Shown one piece after another: positions 38,482 to 49,843 of a stretch of 64,000 nt of DNA (the first letter of the stretch is position 1; the number at the start of each line of letters is the position of its first letter). Under the pieces are notes generated by a model. The model saw only the letters and a program-made list of their open reading frames with translations, was not told the DNA's origin and did not search any database. The position numbers and the translations under genes were made by a program. This DNA is from Drosophila persimilis (taxonomy: Eukaryota > Arthropoda > Insecta > Diptera > Drosophilidae): assembly GCF_003286085.1 (NCBI RefSeq), contig NW_020825331.1, forward strand, positions 868,001 to 932,000, written 5' to 3'.

Positions 38482-38874
38482 GAAATTAAATTGGAATTTT
38501 ATAAAATCTTAACCCCAGAGATGAGGAAGCCGCAATTTTAAGCTTAAATTAATTTTAGTAAAAGAAAATTGTTTATATAATATTATAAAATATATAAAAT
38601 ATTGCCCTTTGGAAGCAAAATTATTCTGTGGTAAAGATTAGTGCAAAATGTAAAAAAAAAAAAAATAAAAATGTTATTTTTTTTTATTATAAATATTTTT
38701 TTTTAAATTGTAAAAAATATATTTTATTTAATTGAAAAAAAAAAAATTTTTTAATTTAAAACAAGTTAGTATAATTTATATAATAAAATTAAGGAGAAAT
38801 TAAATTGGAATTTTATAAAATCTTAACCCCAAAGATGAGGAAACCGCAGTTTTAAGCTTAAATTAATTTTAATT
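38482..38874 (+). repeat. Direct repeat of ~78 bp, 314 bp apart
   Basis: GAAATTAAATTGGAATTTTA starts at about 38482 and 38796. Both copies continue through TAAAATCTTAACCCC, ATGAGGAA and AAGCTTAAATTAATTTTA with only a few substitutions. The intervening sequence is AT-rich, so this may be a tandem duplication of about 314 bp whose remainder has decayed. Confidence 0.8.
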
Positions 38875-40619
38875 TTTTGTTTAAATTTATTTTTCTTTAT
38901 TATAAATAATTTTTTTTATGTTTTTGTTGATTTAATTGGATTTAGAGGGGACCGAGCATAGATTCGACGGCCCTCAGTGGGTTAATTGCGTGCGGGTGTG
39001 TGTGCGTGCGTGTGCGCTTGATTGTATGGGTGTGACAGCAATTTTCCAACTAAATTATAACAACAACCTCAACAAATGAACAAAATTTTGAGAAATTTCA
39101 TGCAAAATGCAAAAGCCAAAGCAGTTTATGCCACAAAAAGTGTGGCAGCAACAGAAGCAGTACGCTGCAGCGGCATCACCAGCTGGTTGCATTAAATGGT
39201 GCACGTTTTGGTCCCCCCCCCCCCCCAGAATCCAGAGCCCGGACCGAACATAACGAAAATGTCAAACACACATTTGACCAAAGCACACACAGATGCAGAT
39301 GAAAAGCGCAGGCACAGCATGCGATGAAAATCAGCCCAAACCCCCCTCCCCCCCCTGTCTGCATTGTCATTCGGTGGGCATGGCTCTGGGGGTGGGCGGC
39401 AGGGCGGCACTGCCTCATAAATGCCATGCCGCTGACAAGTGGCAGGAGCCTCCGTAATGCAAAATGGCAGCCAAGATGGCAATGCAGATGCAGCATCGCA
39501 TCGCATCGCATCGCATCACATCGAGTGATTGGCCTTCGTTGGGGCATCCTCCATGCAAGATAATAATTTTTAATTAATTATTTCTGCACTCCTCAGTTTT
39601 TTATCCGCACGTATCAGTGCGCACATATGTTTGTGTGTGTTTATTGTATGCGAATGAAAATAAAAATCAAAATAATTATAATTATAATTATTTTGCTACT
39701 GTTGTTGCTGTGCGGCGGCACAATACAGCGCTAGATAATCCAATTAATTGCTGGGTAAACAACCAGTGAGACACGTCCATGAAGGCTGTTCCCAGAAGCG
39801 ATGGCGAAAATTCACTAAATTTGGTAGCCCCATTTGCCCCAATTCAAGACTGATTCCTCGCCCAGGATGTGGCCAGTCAACAGAGCCAAAGTTTTCGCTG
39901 GCCATCTCTCTTTTATCTGCTTTTAAGCAATTCCCTGGCGTTTACGGGCCGTGGAACGGGATGTATAGGGATAATTTTAGCTGGTTTATGGCCAGCCACT
40001 GTTCAATTAAAATCATGGCCGAACGATATCAATTAAGAGCACAGAAGAAACAAAAAAACAAAAAAAAACACAACGCTGGGGCTCTCTATCTCGGTGTGCC
40101 TTTTGGCTTTTTTCCCCCGTCAAGATGGTGGAGGCATCCCCCTGTGATTTATCGCAAGGCAGCAGCAGCAGCAACGGGGTGGCAAACAAAAAGGAAACCC
40201 CAACCGGGGCGAGGCATTTGCTTATCTTTAGAGCTGTGGATTCTTGCCACATTTTCGCTCTGTGGGGACCAGTGCCATTCGTTGTTTATCGTAATTATGA
40301 ATCTCTGTTATCCTGTGCGCTGCTCAGCTCCTGTGCACTCATGTGTGTGTGCGTTCAATCAAAATAGTTGATTTCTTTTAGCACCCCCGGCTCCCTCGCC
40401 TTTCCCCATTTGTTTGCCAGCAAAGGGGGAAGCCACTATTTTTTATATGACTGAAAGGATGCCTTTCCTTTGTGGACTCCCAGCCTTGGTCGCTACCAGC
40501 CGCCTCATGGTCGAGCATATCGCATCGAAAGATGAGCCAGATTGTTCCATTATTTTGCCTCCGGAGCTACTTTCAGTGGTACAAGTTCTTAGATACAGAT
40601 CATATATACATATGTATAA
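38875..40619. other. Non-coding block, no gene recognised
   Basis: Holds a poly(C) run of 14 at 39213-39226 and a CATCG pentamer run at 39491-39515. A 207-codon open frame (39748-40371) and a frame at 40414 show no domain, no conserved motif and no splice support; I do not call them genes. Confidence 0.45.
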
Positions 40620-41460
40620 CCTGTACATTTTTTTTGTAACACAAATTGAATATTATTTTTTTAATATATTTTATAATTTTAGACATAATAATTTGTATTT
40701 TCATATATGTTTTTTTTTTAATTTGTTTAAAAATGAGAACTAAAATTATTATAAAATTAATATATACTTTTTTAAAAATGTTGTAATTGCTATTTTCATA
40801 TATTTTTTATTTTAGATTTGTTCAAAAATATAACAACTAATTATTATTTGTATTAATTTTGTATTTACTAAAAATGTAATATATAATTTTTTATATAACA
40901 TGTTTTTTTATTTTAAATTTGTTTAAAAATGAAAGCAACAAATTATTATAATAACATTTTTTTATTTGGTATAACTTTTTATTTTTACATTTTTTTTATA
41001 ATATATAATTTTTTATAGAATAATTTTTATTTTCATATAAGTTTTTCTTTTATTTTAATTTTTTTTTTAATGAGAACAAAGGTATATTATAATAACTGAA
41101 TATAATTTTTATAATATATATAATTTTGAATATAATAATTTTTTTTTCATATGTATGCATTTAATGAAAAATTATTTGTATTTTAAATTTCTTTAAAAAT
41201 TATAATATTATAATATTATTTTTATTTTATTTTTATTAATTTTTTGTTTAGTTTTTTATAATTAATTAATATGTTAATAATTAATTTAATAATTTAATAA
41301 TTCATTTATAATTAATTATAAAAAAAAGTAAACAAAAAATTAAATTAAGTTTTTATTTACTTTTTTTTAGAATTAACTAATTCATAATTAATTTCAAGTT
41401 GTTCAAAAAATGGAAAAAGTATCCCTCGAAAAATATTGAAGCTTTAAAATTACAGATATA
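40620..41460. other. AT-rich block with recurring TTTTAATTTGTTTAAAAATGA
   Basis: Diverged copies of a unit built on ATTTGTTTAAAAATGA-like sequence recur near 40720, 40815, 40915 and 41060, together with TTATTATAAT words. The spacing of about 95-150 bp suggests an old tandem repeat that has nearly lost its register. Confidence 0.5.
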
Positions 41461-43929
41461 TTTTGGGGCCCCCCCCTGGAATGCCTGAGGGGGGGTACAC
41501 TGCACGTACATTTCCAGCACATAATTGTCCATCAATGTCCATCATTGGCGTGTGAAAAATTCTGTAGTATCTGCGGCAGCAGCTGGCCATTAAATCAGAT
41601 GAGTTATTTTTTCCGTTCCATAATTAATGCACATGCTGCACTCGATTCGTGAAAAGTCTATGACTTGGGGCTGGACCCACCGCCAGACACACACACGCAC
41701 ACACACACAAATCAGGTGCTGGAATCTGTTGCATGGCAAAAGGGACTCTGGTCGCTGGTCTCTGGTCGCTGGTCTCTGGTCGCTGGTCTCTGGTATCCCA
41801 TTTAACTATTCCATAAACAAGCCGGGGCAAATTTAATAACTTTGGGCGGCCCCCATTTCCCCCCCTGGACCTCCCCCAGCTCCATCTCCAACTGCAGCTC
41901 CTGCTCCGGCGGTTGTTGTTTTTACAGGGCATAGCTGATTCGCCGAGAGCCGGTCCCTTTTGGTCTGGCGCTGTGGTTTTTGCTCTGCTCTGTCCAACGG
42001 GTAGGTGGACTTGGATTGGAGTCTTCTTCTAGGCATGAGGATAGAACACCCACAGGTCTGTGTGCTCTGCGACTGGCGCTGCTCTAAAGTTGCCTGCTGG
42101 CTGGTGGGTGGTGGGTGGTAGGGGGGTAGGGGGTAGGGGGGTAGATCCTGATTTTTATCGCTTTAATGAAGTTTCATGCCGTTTATGCTGCCAGCTGCCA
42201 AACATTGATGCTGCTGCGGGAATTTTCGTTAAAAACTTTTTCGTCAATCCCATGACACGGTCCTCCCTCCCCCCCCCCCCCCCCCCCCACCGCCCCTCCC
42301 CCCCGGCGCTGACCGAGAAATGTTATGGGGCATTTGAGGCGCTATTGATGCACGTCTTTCCAGTCTATTACTATCAGCACTTTTTTTTCACTTTGTCGCA
42401 TTTTGCTCGCCATTTTTCCTGCTCCTTGTATCGTATATATAAATAGTGTCCTTTTGGCTGGTTTTTTTTTCAGTTTCAGTTAACAGTTTATTGACTTCGC
42501 TCAACTTGTCGCCGTTATAATGTCAGCAAATTGTTAAAATGCTTTGTTGGGAATTTCAAACAATTTTTTTTTGTTTTTTGTCCTTCGGCAACACACAGCC
42601 TTTTCTCGACGCTCCTTTGTTTTGTTTGCCGACGACGACGAGACCAAAAATATGCTCAACGAAATAGTTGCCCCAGCCCCCAGCCCCCAGGCCCCATGCC
42701 ACATCCTGCTGCTGCTGCTGCTGCTGCTGTTGCGGGTAATTTCCCAGCAACAAAAGCTAGACCTGCTGCCAGGACTCGAAGCTGGTTGTACCCTTGCAGG
42801 GCCCAAGATTTCCACTGGCCTTAAGGCCGCTGCTGGGAGCGACTCCTGCCCATCGGCCGCCGCTGGACACGGGGTATACGAGGCCCGAACAATGTTGCCA
42901 CATTTAAGCGTTTGAACTTCGAACGTCATAAAATATTTGTTAAGCATTTTGCGCTCAATTTTCGTTCGAGCAACAGCCAAAAGCAAACAGGACAAACAGG
43001 ACAAACAAACAGAGCCGTGTCCTGTCCGTAATAACCAATTCGTAAGCAGGTCCTGCCACCAGGTGCCCGGTGCCCGGTGCCCGGTGCCAGGCGCTGCTCC
43101 GATGTCCTTCTCCTCGAAGAGCACACTCTCTGTCCACCATTTGGCACCTGCTGCTGCTGGTCGAAGAGCATTTCGCTGCCGTTGTCACACTTTGACCAAA
43201 AATTAAAGCACATTAGTGGTGAGCGCGAGTTTTTCTTTTGGCCAACTGCTGGAGATCCTGCTGGACCTGCTGGCTGTCAGCGTATTATGGCAAAATGGCA
43301 AGCAAACAAATTGTGTTTTTTGTGTGTGCTTAGCCTCCTTGGCAGCCTCCTGGGAATAAACATCCTGCCGGTAACATTTCCATCGATGGGCGGGAGATAC
43401 TCCAGACAATACCCAGACTATCACCCCTCGATCCCGGTACGAACTCTTTAAGATCTCATACCCTGTTTATGCAACAGATTACCAACTTTGCTGCGCCCCT
43501 GCTGATCCCAGCAAACTTTCGAAACATGCCGCATGGAGAGCCAACAACGCCCGTGGCGCCAAAGGGTAGAGGGGGGGGGGGGGGGGGTAGGCATCGGGAC
43601 AGCCGCGCCCATTTACGTGCCCAAAAATGACAGTCATAACAAATTAAGAAGGTTACCTTTATTGCCCAGGCAGAGGCCCCTCTCTGGGAGCTGGCTGGCT
43701 GCCCAAGTACTTTTCCTAAATCTTTGCACGTCTCCCCGGAAAACACACACACACAGGGTAGGGGGGTGCTGGCCTGAAACCGATGGGGGAATACCCTTCA
43801 ACCAGAACCTGCGGTTTCCGGGAGGTTTTAGCCCCAATTCCAGGGTTTAATACCCGAAAAGAAATGAGTTTAAGTCCGATAGAATGGCGATAGTTGGTCC
43901 TTTCCGTGGTCCTATCGAAACACCATAGA
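41461..43929. other. Non-coding block with simple repeats
   Basis: A 14-bp unit CTCTGGTCGCTGGT is repeated 3.6 times at 41746-41795. There is a run of 20 C at 42269-42288, (CTG)n at 42706-42730, a GGTGCCC repeat at 43062-43087 and a run of 17 G at 43571-43587. Frames here are simple-sequence artefacts. Confidence 0.5.
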
Positions 43930-44735
43930 AAAGGGCACCTTAGGCCTCTCCATTTTTCCCTTAAAAACTGCATAGAAAAAGGTACCTTAGGCCTCTCCAT
44001 TTTCCCCTCAAAACTGCATAGGAAAAGGCACCTTAGGCCTCTCCATTTGCCCCCCAAAACTCCATACAAAAATCACCTTACGCCTCTCCATTTGTCCCCT
44101 CAAAACTCCCTACAAAAATCACCTTAGGCCTCTCCATTTTCCCCCTCAAAACTCCCTACAAAAATCACCTTAGGCCTCTCCATTTTCCCCTCAAAACTCT
44201 AGACGAAAAGCCCCCAAAAAATTTTCGTCCATGCCTGGAAAAATTCTGTCTTGTCCCTCAAAACTGCATAGAAAAATGTACCTTAGGCCTCTCCATTTTC
44301 CCCTAAAAACTGAATAAAAAAAGGTACCTTAGGCCTCTCCATTTTCCCCTCAAAACTGGATAGAAAAAGGTACCTTAGGCCTCTCCATTTTCCCCTCAAA
44401 ACTGCATAGAAAAAGGTACCTTAGGCCTCTCCATTTTCCCCTCAAAACTGCATAGAAAAAGGCACCTTAGGCCTCTCCATTTGCCCCTCAAAACTGCATA
44501 GAAAAAGGTACCTTAGGCCTCTCCATTTTCCCCTCAAAACTGCATAGAAAAAGGTACCTTAAGCCTCTCCATTTTTCCCTTAAAAACTGCATAGGAAAAG
44601 GCACCTTAGGCCTCTCCATTTGTCCCCTCAAAACTCCCTACAAAAATCACCTTAGGCCTCTCCATTTTCCCCTCAAAACTCTAGACGAAAAGCCCCCAAA
44701 AAATCTTCGTCTATGCCTGGAAAAATTCTGCACGT
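43930..44735 (+). repeat. Minisatellite of fifteen ~46-bp units
   Basis: The unit is anchored by CCTTAGGCCTCTCCATTTTC, followed by CCCTCAAAACTGCATAGAAA and an AAAGGTA link. It occurs fifteen times in direct order at a 45-46 bp period. Two sub-types are visible: one with GCATAGAAAAAGGTA and one with CCCTACAAAAATCA. A non-repeat segment beginning TCTAGACGAAAAGCCCCCAA occurs at about 44197-44248 and again at 44678-44730, each time after the second sub-type, so a block of units and this tail was duplicated together. Confidence 0.92.
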
Positions 44736-46163
44736 AAGCCTGTAATCGGAGCGGGTATATCCTGGGTAAGTGTATCCACTAGAAACAATCTGGAAAATTA
44801 TGAGACCCAAAAGTTGCTGCGGTCAAAGTTGCACCTCCGGCCCCGGCCCCGGCCCCGGCCCCAGCTGCAGCTCCTTTTTGTTGCCACTCATTCCTAGGCG
44901 TGGCCGCATATATGTTTGCTCTTCGATGTTGCCTCTGCGGCTTGGGGAATATGAAACGTGATCGGAGGCTGTCCTGTGTGTTTGTTATTTGTTTGCTGTT
45001 GCACGGTTGCACGGTTGCACGGTTCCTGTTGCTGCTGCTGCTGTTGTTGTTAGTCTTTTAGCAATTATCCCCAGTTTGTGCTTGGGATTATGGCCAATCT
45101 TGGAGTCATCGTTGGGGTCCTTTCGGCTGTATTCTATCGTATCATTTGCCGTTTTTCACTCATTAGCCGCTCATCAATCGTTTAATTTCAACGATGCTGT
45201 GGCCTCCATTGACCCTGCCCCATGTGTGTGGCAGCGGCAGCACCTGAACGAACATAGACTCCGGCTGTTGGCAACGCATTCATTTGTCATACATTTATGC
45301 AATTTACCCCCACTGTGCCACGCCCACTGCTGCAGCACACCACAAAGAGAAAGAGACAGGGACAGGGACAGAGACTGGCCACCGAGCATTTATTGAATTT
45401 TGTGACTTGAAGCATTTTACATTTAAAACATAAAAAATATCCAGCCAGGTCCTGGTCCGGGTCCTGCCAATGGAATACTCGACAGCTCCAACTGTTTGAA
45501 CGGCGGTGCGATGTCACGGCATGGAGGAGTGGTTGAGAGGATCCGGTAACAGGCCTCAGGTTCGCTCTCTATTTGGCCTTTTCGGCACATAAATTGTTCA
45601 GGACACCCAGGACACCCAGGACACCCAGGACACCCGACCCTGGCAGGGCTGCTGTTCCTGTTGTTGGTTCTGTCTACCATTTAGCCGCATTTTGTTTTTT
45701 TCCCCTCTTTTTTTTGTGTGTGTGCGTCTGTGCGCCTCCTGTGCGCCTCCTGTGTGTGCGTCTCTCCGTCTCTCCGTCTGTCCGTCTCTCCGTCTGTCCG
45801 TGTGCGTGTGTGTATATGTTTATTTTTTTTTTTGGATGAATGTTGTTCCGTGTACGTATATGTTTTGGATGACTGTTGTTGCGTATACGTACGGTGTACG
45901 GTGTACGGTATGCACAACGGAAATGAATTGAAATTTTAAAACCCACAGCTGCGACCGCTTCCTGCGGCAAAAGTAGCACCAACCGACGACACTTCCCCCC
46001 CTTGTCTGTCTCCCTCTCCCCCTCCCTTCCCCTCCCTCACTCTGTCCGTCTCTTTCGATCTACCCACCGCCCACCCTCCTCCCCCCTGGAAAAGGCTTTT
46101 TGCCAATGTATTCCAAAAAACAATTTTGTAGTATTTTTGTTGATTTGTTTATTTTTAAAATAA
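44736..46163. other. Non-coding block with short tandem repeats
   Basis: (GGCCCC)n at 44837-44862, CACGGTTG repeats at 45002-45022, GGACACCCA repeated four times at 45601-45635, and a TCCGTCTCTCCGTCTG stretch at 45765-45800. No exon is recognised. Confidence 0.5.
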
Positions 46164-46930
46164 ATCAAAGGTAGATCAAGTATTTATTTTTTAAGCCAAA
46201 ATAAAAATCTACCAAATTTAAATATTTAAGCACTAATTGAATTCTACAATTATGGCAAAAAAAAAACGCGTAAACATATTAAAATTAAATATTCGGTTTC
46301 TAAATATAAAAAAAAACAAATATACAAGTAGTCAAAAAAATAGTAAAAGTATTTAAACAAAATATAAAAAAATGTGAAAAAGGTATTTAAGTAATTAAAA
46401 AAAAAAATAAAACCTATATATTTTTTTAATAAAAATATGTTTTAAATTTCCATTTTGTGGGGACTTGATTTTTTTTTAAAGGTCCGCCTCGCAGAAATAC
46501 TTTTCGGGAATGTCAAGGCAGAAAAAAATGCATTTAAATTTATTATCATTTATTACAAAAAAAAAATCAAAGGTAGATAAAGTATTTAATTTTTAAGCCA
46601 AAATAAAAATCTACCAAGTTTAAATTTTTAAGCACTAATTGAATTTTTTAATTATGCCAAAAAAAAAGCATGAAAATTAAAAATTCGGTTTTTTATAAAT
46701 TTAAATAATAGCAAAAATATAAGTAGTAAAATAAATATGAAACAAAAGCTGCACCTACCCCCGGCTCACTTGCCCATATAAAAAAAGTATTTATGCAAAT
46801 AAAAAAAAAACCTATATATTTTTTAAAAAAATAAGTTTTCAAATTCCATTTTGAGGGGACTTGGTTTTTGTACGCCCTGCAGAAATACTTTTCGGGAATG
46901 TCAAGGCAGAAAAAAATTCATTTAAATAAA
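46164..46930 (+). repeat. Tandem duplication of ~400 bp
   Basis: CAAAGGTAGAT is found at 46166 and 46568. AAGCCAAAATAAAAATCTACC and AAGCACTAATTGAATT follow in both copies. Later the string GCAGAAATACTTTTCGGGAA occurs in both halves (near 46491 and 46880), followed by TGTCAAGGCAGAAAAAAAT. The period is about 397-402 bp. The second copy carries a short GC-richer insert near 46740-46778. No coding capacity is seen. Confidence 0.88.
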
Positions 46931-47062
46931 AACTCATAACAGATATTTATATTTATATTTATATTTATTTTATTGTGCGTGTATGCATATAAATAGTCCT
47001 ATCTGTCGATGTGTGGGTGCAAGCCGATACACTTGAACGCACGGCGTCTCCCCTTGTGTGTG

Positions 47063-47094
<32 letters not shown>

Positions 47095-48889
47095 ACACAC
47101 ACAAGTATTTAAAGTAATATTCGATGCTCAATTTTATTTAAAATCTCCCATGTACGTATGCAGGGCCGGTATCAACCATCTATCGTACGAGTAGGGGCCC
47201 TCTCCTCCCTGCCACAGACAGACATTGATCCCAAAATGACAGTCGAAAAGGAGTGCGAGCAAGATAGAGCTATCCAGAGAGAGAGAGAGAGAGGGAGGGA
47301 AGATTGCCACGTCGGCTGTCCGTCCAGCCATTCTTGTTTATTGTTTGCGATTGCAAATCGTTGAAAAAGAATTTGGTAGAATTGTATTATTTTTAAGATA
47401 TTTTTCCTAACCAAAGAAAGTCCCTAAGGAAGCCTGCACAAATACGTTGTATCTTTGTATCTTTTTCGAGAAAGTCTTGGGACTCGGGGATTTTATCGCT
47501 GCAGTCATCTTGCGTCAAAAACCGAATAATCCTTTATTTTTTTTTTATGATTATTTTGTATTTTAATTATTTACATACAAATGATGCTAAAAATGATTGA
47601 TGGCTTTGACAGTCAGTGGCGTTTCGCCCTCAAAAAGGGGGGCGATAATTAATGAATCCCCCTCCTGCCTACGTCCTTTCATATCCTGATGCTGAGCCTG
47701 TGATGATGTGTGTGTGGGGGGGGGGGGGGGGGGGGGGGGCTGTATAAATTGCAAATCAATAAAACGAAAAACAAAAAAATACCAAATATCGAACGAGGCT
47801 CACGCAAAAATCGTAAATAAATAAAGTGCGAAAAGTGACGCAAAGAACGACACATAAAATGCACCGAAAATGGGTTTGTGGTTGCTTTGGGGGCACGGTG
47901 GGGGGGTCGCTCGGTCGCTCGGCCGTGGACGTGGCCCATTGTTTATTGTACGAGAGTATTTTGTGCATTTCGTGCCGAGCGCAGCGATAAAAATGCTGCT
48001 AAAGTATAAATTATGCCAATATATTGTAAGTTTTCCAAAAATTCGCAACAGCAACAACATTTGGCATTATTGAGACACAAAAACAGATACGCAAAGATAT
48101 GCACGAGTGGTGGCCGAAATCTTTTTCGTAGGACCTTTGTCGTTGAAAAAAAAACAAGGCACTCCCCAATGGGGTGTTTTTTTTTTAAATATATTTATGT
48201 TAAAAATAGACAAGTTGATGAATTTTTGCAAGCTCTGATTCCACATTCAACCTCTCCCTAAATTAATAATAAATGCCTCAAAAATTCTGTAATAATTTTA
48301 TTTAATTTTTTATTCCTTTTTACAGTTTTTTAAACGATTTCCCTTTAGTATTTTTATACTATTAAATTTAAAAATTCAATTAAAAGCAATATATCAATAA
48401 ACTTGAAATATTACACATTTTTCAATAGCAACCCTCCCTGCCACAATGGGGCCGCGAGACAATGTTGCAAGCCCGATAAAAGGCTCACACACACACACAT
48501 GCAGGCCTATATATGTAGATAAAACGGTATCAATACGAGTATGCGTGTGCATATTCGGGTCACGCTCAAAAAATGCGCATAATTGGCAAATTTAGAGTGA
48601 AATTGCTTGACAAATACACACGTACATACATATATACATACATACATATGTGCATATGTATGGGTATACCACTAAATATAGAAAGTGGAGAGTGTTGTAG
48701 TGATGAAAGGCAGCAAAAGTAAAGCCAAGGACACGGGCAGAGCCCAATGGAGTTCCATCAAGTGACTGCTCACTTCCTGGATCCACTGTAACCAGACGAC
48801 AATCAGTTTAGAGGTGCTGGAAATTCATCAGTGCAACAAATAGAGAGACAACTAAAGGGAAAAACATATCAAAAGAGAGTGAGCGCCGT
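46931..48889. other. Non-coding block, no gene recognised
   Basis: Includes CT and GA runs (47063-47089 and 47277-47295), a run of 24 G at 47716-47739, and a TACATACATA stretch at 48621-48660. Nothing with coding character is seen. Confidence 0.5.
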
Positions 48890-49450
48890 GTGGATCGTAA
48901 GAGCGCACAGACTCGAGAGAGCGACACAGAGGGCGATGTAAATCGCGGTCACAGGCTGTTAACAGAGAGAAGAAACAGAGCGGTAGCTGGCTGCTAACAG
49001 AGAGCAGGAACATAGAGCGGTAACAGGCTGTTAACAGAGAGCAGAAACCTAAAGCGGTAACAGACTGTTAACAGAGGGATGAAACAAAGCGGTAGCTGGC
49101 TGTTAACAGAGAACAGCAACCTAAAGCGGTAACAGACTGTTAACAGAGAGAAGAAACAGAGCGGTAGCTGGCTGCTAACAGAGAGCAGTAACATAGAGCG
49201 GTCACAGGCTGTTAACAGAGAGATGAAACAGAGCGGTAGCTGGCTGCTAACAGAGAGCAGTAACATAGAGCGGTCACAGGCTGTTAACAGAGAGAAGAAA
49301 CAGAGCGGTAGCTGGCTGTTAACTGAGAGCAGTAACATAGAGCGGTAGCTGGCTGTTAACTGAGAGCAGTAACATAGAGCGGTAGCTGGCTGTTAACTGA
49401 GCGCGATAACAGGCAGTTACCTTGGAATGCTAACAGCGCCCTTGTCCTGT
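48890..49450 (+). repeat. GTTAAC array: fourteen ~36-bp units
   Basis: Units alternate between two forms: one with GCGGTAACAGGCTGTTAACAG and one with GCGGTAGCTGGCTGYTAACAG, each followed by AGAG and a purine-rich link. The working period is therefore a ~72-bp dimer, with three of the last four units all of the second form. Most cores are near-palindromes centred on the CTGTTAAC word. The left flank (CGCCGTGTGGATCGTAAGAGC) matches the short copy at 26,271. On the minus strand the array reads as an open frame with a Leu/Ser-rich repeat, which is a by-product. Confidence 0.9.
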
Positions 49451-49690
49451 TACAGCTGTTACTCACGCCGATTTGAGTCAAATATCGGATGGGGACCCTG
49501 AAACGTTGTTTCTCTCTTAAATATAGGGACGGACAGCCCCCCCACCCCCCCTACCAAGGTCAGTTCCTAGAAATTTCCCCCAGCAAAAGTGTGCCCAGAA
49601 GTTGTAAAACAATTAGCCTTGACACAACATCGGCTCGCTGACAGTCGAACAGATTACGGGAGGACAGGCCCATATAAATCTCGGGTGGAA

Positions 49691-49696
49691 GATAAG
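49691..49696 (+). promoter_or_regulatory. GATA site upstream of the protease gene
   Basis: GATAAG lies 113 bp before the TATA box. A single site carries little weight by itself, but it fits a midgut-type digestive gene. Confidence 0.35.
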
Positions 49697-49803
49697 ATTG
49701 TGCTTGTCAGAGTGTTTGGGCCGTTAGAGGCCAGCACTATTGATAGTTCCAGCTCGAGTGGACAGACCATAAACAATCGCATATGGGGGGACTAGTGATC
49801 CCC

Positions 49804-49810
49804 TATATAA
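49804..49810 (+). promoter_or_regulatory. TATA box of the protease gene
   Basis: TATATAA is set in the near-palindrome CCCCTATATAAGGGG and lies 40 bp before the ATG. Normal TATA spacing puts transcription start near 49833-49837, leaving a leader of about 10 nt, as is common for small digestive protease genes. Confidence 0.75.
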
Positions 49811-49843
49811 GGGGGTGCCGCCGTTGGGCCGGGCCCAAGCAAC

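Noticed and set aside
39748-40371. 207-codon + strand frame
   Set aside because: Contains a Lys/Asn run from A-rich sequence and no recognisable motif. Its length alone is not evidence.
40414-40743. Frame with a protein-like middle part (MVEHIASKDEPDCS) after a T-rich AG acceptor-like site
   Set aside because: The second half is AT-derived Phe/Asn/Tyr, no matching donor or partner exon was found, and chance is the simpler reading.
43716-44127. Open frames with repeated peptide motifs over the 44-kb minisatellite
   Set aside because: They arise because parts of the 46-bp unit lack stops; unit length changes break the frame.
48994-49338. 114-codon minus-strand frame with a repeated Leu/Ser/Cys motif
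   Set aside because: It is the translation of the GTTAAC array; the repeat in the protein mirrors the DNA repeat.
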